26,244 bases of DNA, taken from positions 1 to 26,244 of the forward strand of contig CAUBWJ010000031.1 of NCBI GenBank assembly GCA_958439725.1, read 5' to 3'. Each line of letters starts with the position of its first letter. The stretch's first letter is position 1. Source of the DNA: an uncultured Muribaculaceae bacterium. GTDB lineage: Bacteria; Bacteroidota; Bacteroidia; Bacteroidales; Muribaculaceae. This document shows positions 15,611 to 23,616 of the stretch, in pieces. The position numbers and the translations under genes are program-made. Under the pieces are notes generated by a model. That model saw only the letters and a list, made by a program, of their open reading frames with translations, had not been told where the DNA came from and made no database searches.

Positions 15611-16519
15611 ATGACATCCCATTCAGAAGAAACCAGACTCAGAGTAGCCATCCAGGGCGAAGCCGGATGCTTCCACGATGCCGCCGCGCACGAATTCTTC
15701 AGCCCCCGCGGCTGCGAGATTGACATTGTGGAGTGCGAGACATTCGCCGACCTGGCCGACGCCATGACCGCCGACGCTTCGCTTCTCGGAATCATGGCTA
15801 TCGAAAACACCATAGCCGGAAGCATCCTCCCTAACCATGAGCTGATACGCCGCACAAACGCCCGGGTGGTGGGCGAACACAAAATGCGCATTTCCCACGC
15901 GCTATGCGCTCTTCCCGGCCAGACCATCGGCGATATCCATGAGGTCAATTCCCATCCCATAGCCCTGATGCAGTGCGAGCAGTTCCTGCGCCGCTATCCC
16001 GCCATGAGCATGGTGGAGAAAAACGACACCGCCGGAAGCGCCCGCGAAATCGCCGCGCGCCGCCTCACGGGTCATGCGGCCGTATGCAGCCCTTACGCCG
16101 CACGGCTCTACGGCCTCGACATTCTCGCCGACGGCATAGAGACCAACAAACACAACTTCACCCGCTTCCTGATTCTGGCCGACCCGCTCGTGGCACGCGA
16201 TATAGCCCCCGCTTCAACCGAGGTCGACAAGGCTTCGCTCGTGTTCTCCCTTCCCCACACCCAGGGAGCGCTCTCCAAGGTGCTCACCATCCTGTCGTTC
16301 TACGATATCAATCTCACGAAGATTCAGTCAACCCCCATTGTGGGCCGTGAATGGGAATACCGCTTCTACGTCGACGTATCCTTCGCCGACCCCGTACGCT
16401 ACCATCAGGCAATTACGGCCATAACCCCTCTTCTCAACGACTTCCACGAGCTCGGCCTCTATCGCGAGGCGCCTACTCCTCCGGTCTATAACCCTTCGTC
16501 AAAAAATCCAGTAAAATGA
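15611..16519 (+). CDS. pheA: Prephenate dehydratase with ACT domain
   Basis: Converts prephenate to phenylpyruvate, the committed step to phenylalanine, in the cytoplasm. A monofunctional 302-residue enzyme: no chorismate mutase domain at the N-terminus. The catalytic domain covers about 9-190, with GEAGCFHDAAAHEFF, the IENTIAGSI segment (64-72) and the TRF motif (Thr184-Arg185-Phe186, in NFTRFLIL). A regulatory ACT domain spans about 208-284, with GALSKVL (219-225). The segment usually ESRP in Phe-binding ACT domains reads KIQSTPI here (237-243), so feedback binding may differ in detail. First gene of the operon, preceded by the leader peptide and hairpin. It overlaps the next gene by 4 bases (ATGA). 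Confidence 0.95.
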   Translation: MTSHSEETRLRVAIQGEAGCFHDAAAHEFFSPRGCEIDIVECETFADLADAMTADASLLGIMAIENTIAGSILPNHELIRRTNARVVGEHKMRISHALCALPGQTIGDIHEVNSHPIALMQCEQFLRRYPAMSMVEKNDTAGSAREIAARRLTGHAAVCSPYAARLYGLDILADGIETNKHNFTRFLILADPLVARDIAPASTEVDKASLVFSLPHTQGALSKVLTILSFYDINLTKIQSTPIVGREWEYRFYVDVSFADPVRYHQAITAITPLLNDFHELGLYREAPTPPVYNPSSKNPVK

Positions 16520-17673
16520 ATATAAAACCATCCGAACGCGTTGCCTCGGTCCAGGAATACTACCTGCAGCGCAAAATGAAAGAAGTAGCGGCGCTCAACG
16601 CCGCCGGTGCTGATATAGTGTCGCTCGGCGTGGGCGGCCCCGACATGCCGCCGCCCCCCGCCGCCGTCGAGACACTCTGCGCGGAAGCCGGGCGCGCCTC
16701 CACCCACGGTTATCAGGTGACCGCCGGAATCCGTGAATACCGCGACGCATGGGCACGGTTCTATGCCCGGCATTACGGCGTGGAACTCGACCCCGACACC
16801 ATGATTCAGCCCATGATCGGCTCCAAGGAAGCCATTCTCCACATCACCATGGCGTTCATCAACCCCGGCGACATAGCTCTGGTGCCTGATCCCGGATATC
16901 CCACCTACACCTCCGCAAGCCGTCTGGCCGGAGCCGTGGTGCGACCCTACAGTCTCACGGCTGAAAACGGATGGATGCCCGATTTCGACGCCCTCGAGCA
17001 GACACCGCTCGAAGGGGTGAAGCTGATGTGGCTAAACTATCCCCACATGCCCACCGGCACCCCCGCTCTCCGCTCCGTTTTTGAGAAAGCCGTGGAATTC
17101 GGACGCCGCCACGACATTGTGATAGCCCACGACAACCCCTACAGCTTCATACTAAACGACGCTCCAATGAGCATCCTTCAGGTGCCAGGAGCAACGGATG
17201 TGGCCCTTGAGCTGAATTCACTCAGCAAAACGTTCAATATGGCCGGATGGCGCATGGGAATGGTAGCTTCCAATCCGCAATACATAAACTGGATTCTGAA
17301 GGTGAAAAGCAACGTGGACTCCGGCCAGTTCAAACCGGCGGTGCTTGCCGCCGCCGCCGCGCTCGATGCCGACCCCGCATGGTTCTCAGCCCTCAACGCC
17401 TCCTATACCGAACGCCGCTCAATCGCCGAACGGATCATGACTGCCCTCGGTTGCTCCTTCGACCCCTCGCAGCGCGGTCTGTTCCTGTGGGGACGCATCC
17501 CCGCCTCCGAATCCGGCAGCGAGGCCATGGCCGACCGCGTGCTCCGCGACTACCGCGTGTTCATCACCCCCGGCTTCATTTTCGGCAAGAACGGAGAGCG
17601 CTACATCCGCATATCGCTCTGCGCCCCTCCCGCACGCCTTGAGGAGGCGCTCCGACGCATCACAGAAAAATAA
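16516..17673 (+). CDS. Class I/II PLP-dependent aminotransferase
   Basis: A 385-residue pyridoxal-phosphate aminotransferase of the aspartate aminotransferase fold, probably transaminating phenylpyruvate and hydroxyphenylpyruvate, or prephenate, in the last step to Phe and Tyr. The Schiff-base lysine is Lys238 in SLSKTFNMAGWRMG. Other family marks are PDPGYPTYTSA (124-134), the NYPHMPTGTP loop (174-183), AHDNPYSFI (204-212) and the C-terminal RYIRISLC with the carboxylate-binding arginine. It starts on the stop of pheA (ATGA). Its exact substrate is inferred from the operon; by sequence alone it could be a LL-diaminopimelate-type or general aromatic aminotransferase. Confidence 0.9.
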   Translation: MNIKPSERVASVQEYYLQRKMKEVAALNAAGADIVSLGVGGPDMPPPPAAVETLCAEAGRASTHGYQVTAGIREYRDAWARFYARHYGVELDPDTMIQPMIGSKEAILHITMAFINPGDIALVPDPGYPTYTSASRLAGAVVRPYSLTAENGWMPDFDALEQTPLEGVKLMWLNYPHMPTGTPALRSVFEKAVEFGRRHDIVIAHDNPYSFILNDAPMSILQVPGATDVALELNSLSKTFNMAGWRMGMVASNPQYINWILKVKSNVDSGQFKPAVLAAAAALDADPAWFSALNASYTERRSIAERIMTALGCSFDPSQRGLFLWGRIPASESGSEAMADRVLRDYRVFITPGFIFGKNGERYIRISLCAPPARLEEALRRITEK

Positions 17674-17703
17674 CATGTAACCAATTATCAACAACACCCC
17701 TAT

Positions 17704-18780
17704 ATGAACGACATTCTTCCCATAATCGACGACACTCTGGGCGCACGCCGCCCCATAATCATAGCCGGGCCCTGCAGCGCCGAAAGCGAGCAGCAGGTTC
17801 TCGACACAGCCCGTAATCTCGCGGCCAACGGCATAAAGATATTCCGCGCAGGCCTCTGGAAACCCCGCACCCACCCCGGTGGATTCGAGGGCGTGGGCCT
17901 TGTCGGGCTCCCCTGGATGCAGCGCGTGGCCGCCGAGACGGGCATGATTCCCGCCACCGAGGTTGCAAACCGCGCCCACACCCTCGCCGCAATCGACGCC
18001 GGCATCAACGTGGTGTGGATCGGAGCGCGCACCTCAGCCAATCCCTTTGCCATGCAGGAGATAGCCGACGCTATCGCCGAGCGCGATCCCGCCGCCCTCA
18101 CCGTGCTGGTGAAAAACCCCGTCAACGCCGACCTCGAGCTGTGGATAGGCTCCCTGCAGCGCATCTACAATGCCGGGGTACGCCGTCTCGGCGCCATCCA
18201 CCGCGGTTTCTCGGCCTACGGAAAGCACCTCTACCGCAATCAGCCCCAGTGGCACATCCCCATTGAGCTGCGCCGCCGCTTCCCCAATCTCACCGTTATC
18301 TGCGACCCGAGCCACATCGGCGGCAAGCGCGAGCTTATAGCCCCGCTCTCCCAGCAGGCCCTCGACATGGGATTCGACGGACTCATCATCGAAAGCCACT
18401 GCAACCCTGACTGCGCATGGAGCGACAAGGCCCAGCAGGTGACGCCCGACGTGCTCGCCGTGATTCTCGACAATCTGGTGTTGCGCGACAGCAAGCAGTC
18501 CACCGAGAGCCTGCGTCAGCTCCGCCAGAGCATCGACCGTCTCGACAATGAGCTTCTCGACGTGCTCAGCCGCCGCATGGCCGTGTGCCGCGACATAGGC
18601 CGTTACAAGAAGGAACATTCCATGGCCGTGGTGCAGACAAGCCGTTTCGACGACATACTCAACTCCCGCGCCGACCAGGGTGCCGAACTGGGAATGGCGG
18701 CCGACTTCGTGCGCACCGTCCTCTCGGCCATCCACGAGGAATCCGTAAGACAGCAAATCGAAATTCTTGAAAGCAAATGA
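17704..18780 (+). CDS. Bifunctional DAHP synthase / chorismate mutase
   Basis: Catalyses the first step of the shikimate pathway (phosphoenolpyruvate + erythrose 4-phosphate to DAHP) and the branch step chorismate to prephenate. The 358-residue chain has a type I-beta DAHP synthase domain (about 1-260): GPCSAES (22-28, with metal ligand Cys24), RAGLWKPRTHPGGFEG (48-63), LVKNPVNADLELWIG, and DPSHIGGKREL (201-211, with His204). A C-terminal AroQ-type chorismate mutase (about 266-356) has the helix LRQLRQSIDRLDNELLDVLSRRM. This domain order is known from Prevotella and other Bacteroidota. It explains why the PheA and TyrA here carry no mutase domain. It starts 30 bases after the aminotransferase and overlaps the next gene by 4 bases. 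Confidence 0.95.
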   Translation: MNDILPIIDDTLGARRPIIIAGPCSAESEQQVLDTARNLAANGIKIFRAGLWKPRTHPGGFEGVGLVGLPWMQRVAAETGMIPATEVANRAHTLAAIDAGINVVWIGARTSANPFAMQEIADAIAERDPAALTVLVKNPVNADLELWIGSLQRIYNAGVRRLGAIHRGFSAYGKHLYRNQPQWHIPIELRRRFPNLTVICDPSHIGGKRELIAPLSQQALDMGFDGLIIESHCNPDCAWSDKAQQVTPDVLAVILDNLVLRDSKQSTESLRQLRQSIDRLDNELLDVLSRRMAVCRDIGRYKKEHSMAVVQTSRFDDILNSRADQGAELGMAADFVRTVLSAIHEESVRQQIEILESK

Positions 18781-19550
18781 AAATCCTCATTATAGGAGCC
18801 GGCAAAATGGGCTCTTTTTTCTGCGATCTCCTCTCGTTTGACCATCAGGTGGCGGTGCTCGACACCAATCCCCAGCGCCTCCGTTTCACATTCAATGTGG
18901 AGCGTTTCACCAGTCCCGAACAGGTGCAGGAGTTCGAGCCGGAACTCGTAATCAACGCCGCAACCGTCAAATACACCCTCTCCGCCTTCGAGAGCGTGCT
19001 TCCCTATCTGCCGGAGCGCTGCATACTCAGCGACATCGCCTCCGTAAAGACCGGCCTTCCGGAGTTCTACGCCGGCTGCGGACATCCGTTTGTGTCCACC
19101 CACCCCATGTTCGGCCCCACGTTCGCCTCCCTGAGCAATCTCGCCGACGAAAACGTGGTGATAATCAAGGAAGGCGACCATCTGGGGCGCGTGTTCTTCC
19201 ACGACCTCTACCGGCGCCTTCACCTGCACATAGTGGAATACACCTTCGCCGAACACGACGAGACGATAGCCTACTCACTGAGCATTCCTTTCGCCTCCAC
19301 GCTCGCGTTCGGAGCGGTGATGAAGCATCAGGACGCACCCGGCACCACATTCAAGCGCCACATGACCATAGCCAGAGGGCTCATGAGCGAGGACGATTTC
19401 CTTCTTTCGGAAATCCTCTTCAATCCCCTCACCCCCGAGAAACTCGATCTCATCATCGACAATCTCGCCCATCTGCGCGACATAGTGGCCCGTCGCGACT
19501 CCGCCGCCATGAAGGAATTCATCGACGGTGTGCGCCGCAACCTCGCATAA
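18777..19550 (+). CDS. tyrA: Prephenate dehydrogenase
   Basis: Oxidises prephenate to 4-hydroxyphenylpyruvate with NAD(P), the committed step to tyrosine. A 257-residue cytoplasmic enzyme with an N-terminal Rossmann fold (GAGKMG, residues 7-12, and the acidic end of the second strand at Asp29). STHPMFGPT (107-115) holds the conserved His109 of the active site. The C-terminal helical domain follows (HDETIAYSLSIPFASTLAF and onward). It is a short version without an ACT or mutase domain. Last gene of the aromatic operon, overlapping the preceding gene by ATGA and followed by a hairpin terminator. Confidence 0.92.
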   Translation: MKILIIGAGKMGSFFCDLLSFDHQVAVLDTNPQRLRFTFNVERFTSPEQVQEFEPELVINAATVKYTLSAFESVLPYLPERCILSDIASVKTGLPEFYAGCGHPFVSTHPMFGPTFASLSNLADENVVIIKEGDHLGRVFFHDLYRRLHLHIVEYTFAEHDETIAYSLSIPFASTLAFGAVMKHQDAPGTTFKRHMTIARGLMSEDDFLLSEILFNPLTPEKLDLIIDNLAHLRDIVARRDSAAMKEFIDGVRRNLA

Positions 19551-19574
19551 GCATTCCGTTACCTCTATAATAAA

Positions 19575-19626
19575 AAAATAAGGGCGGCGTGTCAGAGTCT
19601 CTCTATCGACACACCGCCCTTATTTT
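19575..19626. terminator. Bidirectional terminator between tyrA and the metallophosphatase
   Basis: A long inverted repeat (19575-19593 with 19608-19626, loop of 14) separates two convergent genes. It is flanked by an A run on the left and a T-rich run on the right, so it can work on both strands. One pair is C/A in the rightward RNA but G-U in the leftward RNA, so the leftward hairpin is slightly better. The core CGACACACCGC recurs in the terminator at 26128. Confidence 0.85.
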
Positions 19627-19642
19627 AATCTTACTGTCAGTA

Positions 19643-20620
19643 TCAGAACTTCACGTTTACATCTTCTATCACGCTCACCAGCGGAAAACCGTCAATGCTG
19701 TCACCCAGCCCTATCTCACTGGGACAGGGAGGCATGAATTTGGCTTTGCGCCCCTTCACCTTCGCGCCCTTCTCGTCAAGGGTTACTATGGCGAAAAGCG
19801 GAGCATCGTATGTTATCGAATATTTTAGTATGCCACCATAGCGTTCGTTGACTTCCCGGGGATAACGCGCCTCTGTGTTGGTGGGCACATCGCACCATAC
19901 ATACGATGCACTGTTAATCTGAATGTACGTTATACCGTTTATCTCCTTTGTGTAATTGCTGTGGTTATGGCCCGAAAAAGCCAGGACCACCTTTTTGAAG
20001 CCCGCCTCGCGGTTGGCTTCCTCCAGTATCTTGCGCACTTCGGCGCCATTGTTCATGAATGTGTCGATACTCTGGTGGGAGAACAGCACGCATTTCTTAT
20101 CGGTCTTGGCAAGGTCTCGCCTGAGCCACTCCATCTGCTCCGGATCCACGAACGCACGCTGCTCGTATGGCCGATAGAAATTTCCGTGCTGATAGTGTGT
20201 ATAGGTCTTTCCATCGTAAAGATTGTTACCGTCCAGCACTATAAAATGGAAATTTCCTTTATCAAATGAATAATACCTGCCGGGCATGCCCATTCCGGCC
20301 ACATATTCCTCCGGAGTATAGGCATCCATGTCGTGATTGCCTATCACATGGTACTTTTCCCCGGGAAATGAAGCCCAGGTCTCACGAAACGGGGCGCTTT
20401 TCTCGTCAAGACGGCAGAAATCGCCAAGCTCTATTATGAAGTCAACATTTCTGTCTGTCGCTTCTTTTACAAATGCTTTCAGATTGTCGCCGCCGGCAGG
20501 CACATCCGGTGCATGGAAGTCCGATCCTATGGCAAACGTCACCTTCTTTTCGCCCGTCGCTCCGGGAGCGACAGTCAACAACGCAATAGCGAATATGGTT
20601 AACTTACCCAATAATTTCAT
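19643..20620 (-). CDS. Secreted calcineurin-like metallophosphatase
   Basis: A 325-residue exported phosphoesterase with a signal peptide (cleavage near ATG-EK, residue 23). The binuclear metal motifs are complete: DFH (34-36), GDF (66-68), GNHD (94-97), a central FSHQS and the terminal GHNH. Predicted to act on phosphomonoesters or diesters in the periplasm; the substrate is unknown. It begins 12 bases after the stop of the GH2 lipoprotein gene and is likely cotranscribed with it. It ends at the shared terminator facing tyrA. Confidence 0.88.
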   Translation of the reverse strand: MKLLGKLTIFAIALLTVAPGATGEKKVTFAIGSDFHAPDVPAGGDNLKAFVKEATDRNVDFIIELGDFCRLDEKSAPFRETWASFPGEKYHVIGNHDMDAYTPEEYVAGMGMPGRYYSFDKGNFHFIVLDGNNLYDGKTYTHYQHGNFYRPYEQRAFVDPEQMEWLRRDLAKTDKKCVLFSHQSIDTFMNNGAEVRKILEEANREAGFKKVVLAFSGHNHSNYTKEINGITYIQINSASYVWCDVPTNTEARYPREVNERYGGILKYSITYDAPLFAIVTLDEKGAKVKGRKAKFMPPCPSEIGLGDSIDGFPLVSVIEDVNVKF

Positions 20621-20632
20621 ATCTGTATTCTG

Positions 20633-23434
20633 TTATTCTGATTTCACGATAGATGCTATTTTTTCAATGTCGGCCTCAATGGCGGGATTGAACGCGGGCG
20701 AAGCCATATAATCCGTAAGGCTCTTCAGAAGCTGCCGTGCCTCGGGGCGGTTTTCCATATCATTCCAGAAATCCACGCCGCTCACAAGCAGACTGCCGCC
20801 GCCGGTCTTCACCTCAAATATAAGCCCCAGAGGACGGTTGGTAAACCAGTCGTCAATCACTCTCACTATCGGACGTGCCTGTGGAGCTACTTTGGCGAGT
20901 TTCACAACCGATGAATTGGTCATGGCGTCCCACCACTGATAGTCGCTGTGATAGGCTGTGGGAAACTGTGATAAAGCCGGATGTGCGGGATCCACGAGCA
21001 CGCCCAAAGTATGGGGAGCCTGTTTGCCCGTCCATGCCGTGTTCCAGAATATGCTTGAGAAGCCGTTGGCCACATCGCCGCCAAGCGAGTCGGTCATCTC
21101 GCCTTTACGCACCGACAGAAGCACTTTTCCACCCTTGGCAAGTTCGGCGCGGGCTTTGGCGTCCAGACGGTCTGTCATCATTATTTCTGCCGCCGGTGCA
21201 ACCTGCCGGGGATACACCCATATATTCCAGTCGTTGGCATTATCGCCTACGGTTGCGGTAAGGCGAAGCTGTGCGGGAGCCTTTACCCCTGCCAGAGCCA
21301 CTTCAATATCGCCGAGGGGCGAGCGACTGCCGGCAGGCAGATTTCCATGTCGGAAATTGCCCGAGGCTATTTCGCCGCCGTCAGCGTCAGTAAGGCTCCA
21401 TGTGGCGGGTACCGACGCCTCCATATCGGCGGCTCCGAAATGAGCTACACTCACGGGGGTGCGCAGAGTGTCGGCCGTAGTGAATATCATCCGGGGCAGA
21501 TGGGCGAGCGGAACGGTGGTGTTGCAGAACCGGCTGTATTCGGCAGCCGTCACGTAGGGTTTCGGCTCATAGAACGCGTCGAGCACACCCACAAGTGCCG
21601 TACCCTGGCCCGGGAAGTCCTCAAGTCCCAGAAGCTGGAATCCATCCATATCCTTCGAACGAAGGGCGGCCTCTATATCTGCCTTGTAGCATAACGTCTG
21701 GAGTTTGCCCGAAGCCATAAGGAAGCTGTCGGCAAGATGCGCCAGTCCGGCATCGGCAAGCGTCTGGCGGAATATCTCCATATTGCGGGGTTTCATTACT
21801 CCCGTGTATTTCTCTATCTCATTGAAATTTGGATAGACGCACCATTGTCCTATCTCGTGGCTTACAATCGGCTGATTGTAACGTGATGTATAGTCATTGA
21901 ATGTGAAATCCGCTGCGGGACGGCGGGAGTTGATAACGCTCCAGAGTCCCTGTCCCCAGCCCTGGATGCGCGGGGTGGGATCGACCAGATACTGGCTTTC
22001 GGGCACATTGGGCCAGCCGGAGGCCACGGAGTAGATGCGGCGTGCGTCGCGTGCTTTCCAGCCCTCCACGAAGTCGGTAAGATATTTCACCATTCCGTTG
22101 CCGGCGGGTTCATTGCCGTAGGTCATCATCACGAACGACGGATGATTGCCGTAGGCATCAGCTATCGCCTGGCTCTCTTCGGCTATGAAGCGGTCTATTG
22201 GATGACCGTCGCCGATAGAGGTGGAGGTGTTGGCCCATGAGCCGCATTCTACCTGCAGATACACGCCTTTGCGGTCGGCCGAGGCGAATGCGGCTTCAGG
22301 GGGACACCAGCTGTGAAACCTAACATGATTAAGGCCATAGGCCTTGAGAGTATCGTAAATCTTGTCCCACGCAGCCTCGTCGGTGGGAGGATATCCTGTG
22401 ATAGGGAAAGCGGCGCAGTCAAGGGTGCCGCGAAGGAACACCGGACGCCCGTTGACCAGAATCTTGCCGTCGCGCGCCTCGATTGTGCGCAGACCGAATT
22501 CCGTGGCGCGGTTGTCATTCATGTCGCCGGCTTTCAGCTCCTGGTTAAGGGTAAGAAGCTGTGGATTGAATTCGTTCCATTGCGGAGCGTCGGCGCCGAG
22601 AACGAATTCGGTCACAATTCTGTTTTCACCGGGCTCCAACGTCACGTCGTCGCATTTTTCCACCTTGCCGATTTTTCCGACAAGAGTACCCTGCACCGTA
22701 GCGCCGGTGGCATTCTCCACATACGTCTCGACCCTGACCTTACGGGCCATGGCATCAGGGAACACCTTTGTGCCACGTATATTCACACGGTCTCTGGCCC
22801 TCAGCTCCATCTTGCCTGCGACACCGTTCCAGTTGCCCTGGGTATGGTCGGTGACGCTATGTGAGTTAATTCCGGGGTCTATGCTGTCAAGACTGTTGTC
22901 CACGGTCAGTCTTATTGTGTGGCGACCGGGTGTGAGCAGTTCCGACAGATTATAAATATGAGGCGTTGCAAGCGAAGTGCGTGTCCCGACTTTTTTACCG
23001 TCTATTTCCACCTCGGTTATCCAGTGGCAGCGCTCGAGCTCGAGCTCTATCTGCTTGTCGTTCCACGAGGAGGGGATATCGACTTCACGGGTATAATAAG
23101 CTTTGCCACGATAGTATTTTTCAGGCTGGAGCCAGAACGGCACCTTGAAATTTCCTGCTTCGCGGAACCGAGCGTACTCCGGAGATTTGAAGAACGACGA
23201 GTCTACTATCTGGCCTGTCCAAGGCGTTTCAAGGCCCGGCTCATCTCCCAGACCGTTGGTAGTCATGGAGCCCGGAAGCGTCACTGTGGCGGTTCGGGCG
23301 CCCCCGTCGTAAGAAATTGACCATTCACCTGCAAGGTCTATACTTGACTCATGGCTGGAGCATCCCCACAGCCCTAACGAGAACAGAATCCCGAGGCATG
23401 CACGCCCGGCCGTTCCCCTGATAATTTTACTCAT
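20633..23434 (-). CDS. GH2-family glycoside hydrolase lipoprotein
   Basis: A 933-residue lipoprotein: signal sequence with the lipobox LWGC (lipidated Cys25). Domains are a GH2 sugar-binding jelly roll (about 33-215), an Ig-like domain (about 216-318) and a TIM barrel (about 319-640). The predicted acid/base is Glu442 (in MTYGNEPAGNG) and the nucleophile Glu527 (in IVSHEIGQWCVYP). The downstream LLGLEDFPGQGTALVGVLDAFYEPK segment marks a subgroup of GH2-like enzymes common in Bacteroidota whose substrate I cannot state. The C-terminal region (about 650-930) is beta-rich. It is likely anchored to the outer membrane or periplasmic face. First gene of the unit with the metallophosphatase; divergent from the gene at 23617. 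Confidence 0.85.
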   Translation of the reverse strand: MSKIIRGTAGRACLGILFSLGLWGCSSHESSIDLAGEWSISYDGGARTATVTLPGSMTTNGLGDEPGLETPWTGQIVDSSFFKSPEYARFREAGNFKVPFWLQPEKYYRGKAYYTREVDIPSSWNDKQIELELERCHWITEVEIDGKKVGTRTSLATPHIYNLSELLTPGRHTIRLTVDNSLDSIDPGINSHSVTDHTQGNWNGVAGKMELRARDRVNIRGTKVFPDAMARKVRVETYVENATGATVQGTLVGKIGKVEKCDDVTLEPGENRIVTEFVLGADAPQWNEFNPQLLTLNQELKAGDMNDNRATEFGLRTIEARDGKILVNGRPVFLRGTLDCAAFPITGYPPTDEAAWDKIYDTLKAYGLNHVRFHSWCPPEAAFASADRKGVYLQVECGSWANTSTSIGDGHPIDRFIAEESQAIADAYGNHPSFVMMTYGNEPAGNGMVKYLTDFVEGWKARDARRIYSVASGWPNVPESQYLVDPTPRIQGWGQGLWSVINSRRPAADFTFNDYTSRYNQPIVSHEIGQWCVYPNFNEIEKYTGVMKPRNMEIFRQTLADAGLAHLADSFLMASGKLQTLCYKADIEAALRSKDMDGFQLLGLEDFPGQGTALVGVLDAFYEPKPYVTAAEYSRFCNTTVPLAHLPRMIFTTADTLRTPVSVAHFGAADMEASVPATWSLTDADGGEIASGNFRHGNLPAGSRSPLGDIEVALAGVKAPAQLRLTATVGDNANDWNIWVYPRQVAPAAEIMMTDRLDAKARAELAKGGKVLLSVRKGEMTDSLGGDVANGFSSIFWNTAWTGKQAPHTLGVLVDPAHPALSQFPTAYHSDYQWWDAMTNSSVVKLAKVAPQARPIVRVIDDWFTNRPLGLIFEVKTGGGSLLVSGVDFWNDMENRPEARQLLKSLTDYMASPAFNPAIEADIEKIASIVKSE

Positions 23435-23478
23435 TTCTCTCTATGATTGCTTATGTTTTTTATCATGGTTTACGACTG

Positions 23479-23509
23479 CAAAGTAACTCTACTTTCACAA
23501 AGGTTACAA
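23479..23509 (-). promoter_or_regulatory. Candidate promoter of the GH2 lipoprotein unit
   Basis: On the minus strand TTG (23509-23507), 20 bases, then TTACTTTG (23486-23479), an imperfect form of TAnnTTTG. It lies 45 bases upstream of the ATG at 23434. No convincing promoter was found for the divergent gene at 23617. Confidence 0.4.
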
Positions 23510-23616
23510 TGGAGAATTTCCACTATATTCATGGACTTTCTTACACTTGGGTTTCAATTTTGGAAAAACTTTTGTTATTTCGCGTCGAATTTCATTTTTA
23601 CACCAAACCAATCATT

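Noticed and set aside
23443..23616. 58-codon upstream extension of the phosphatase-propeller gene
   Set aside because: The extension is rich in aromatic and His residues, precedes a perfect signal peptide, and covers the divergent promoter region. I also considered it as a second leader peptide, but no matching biosynthetic gene follows.
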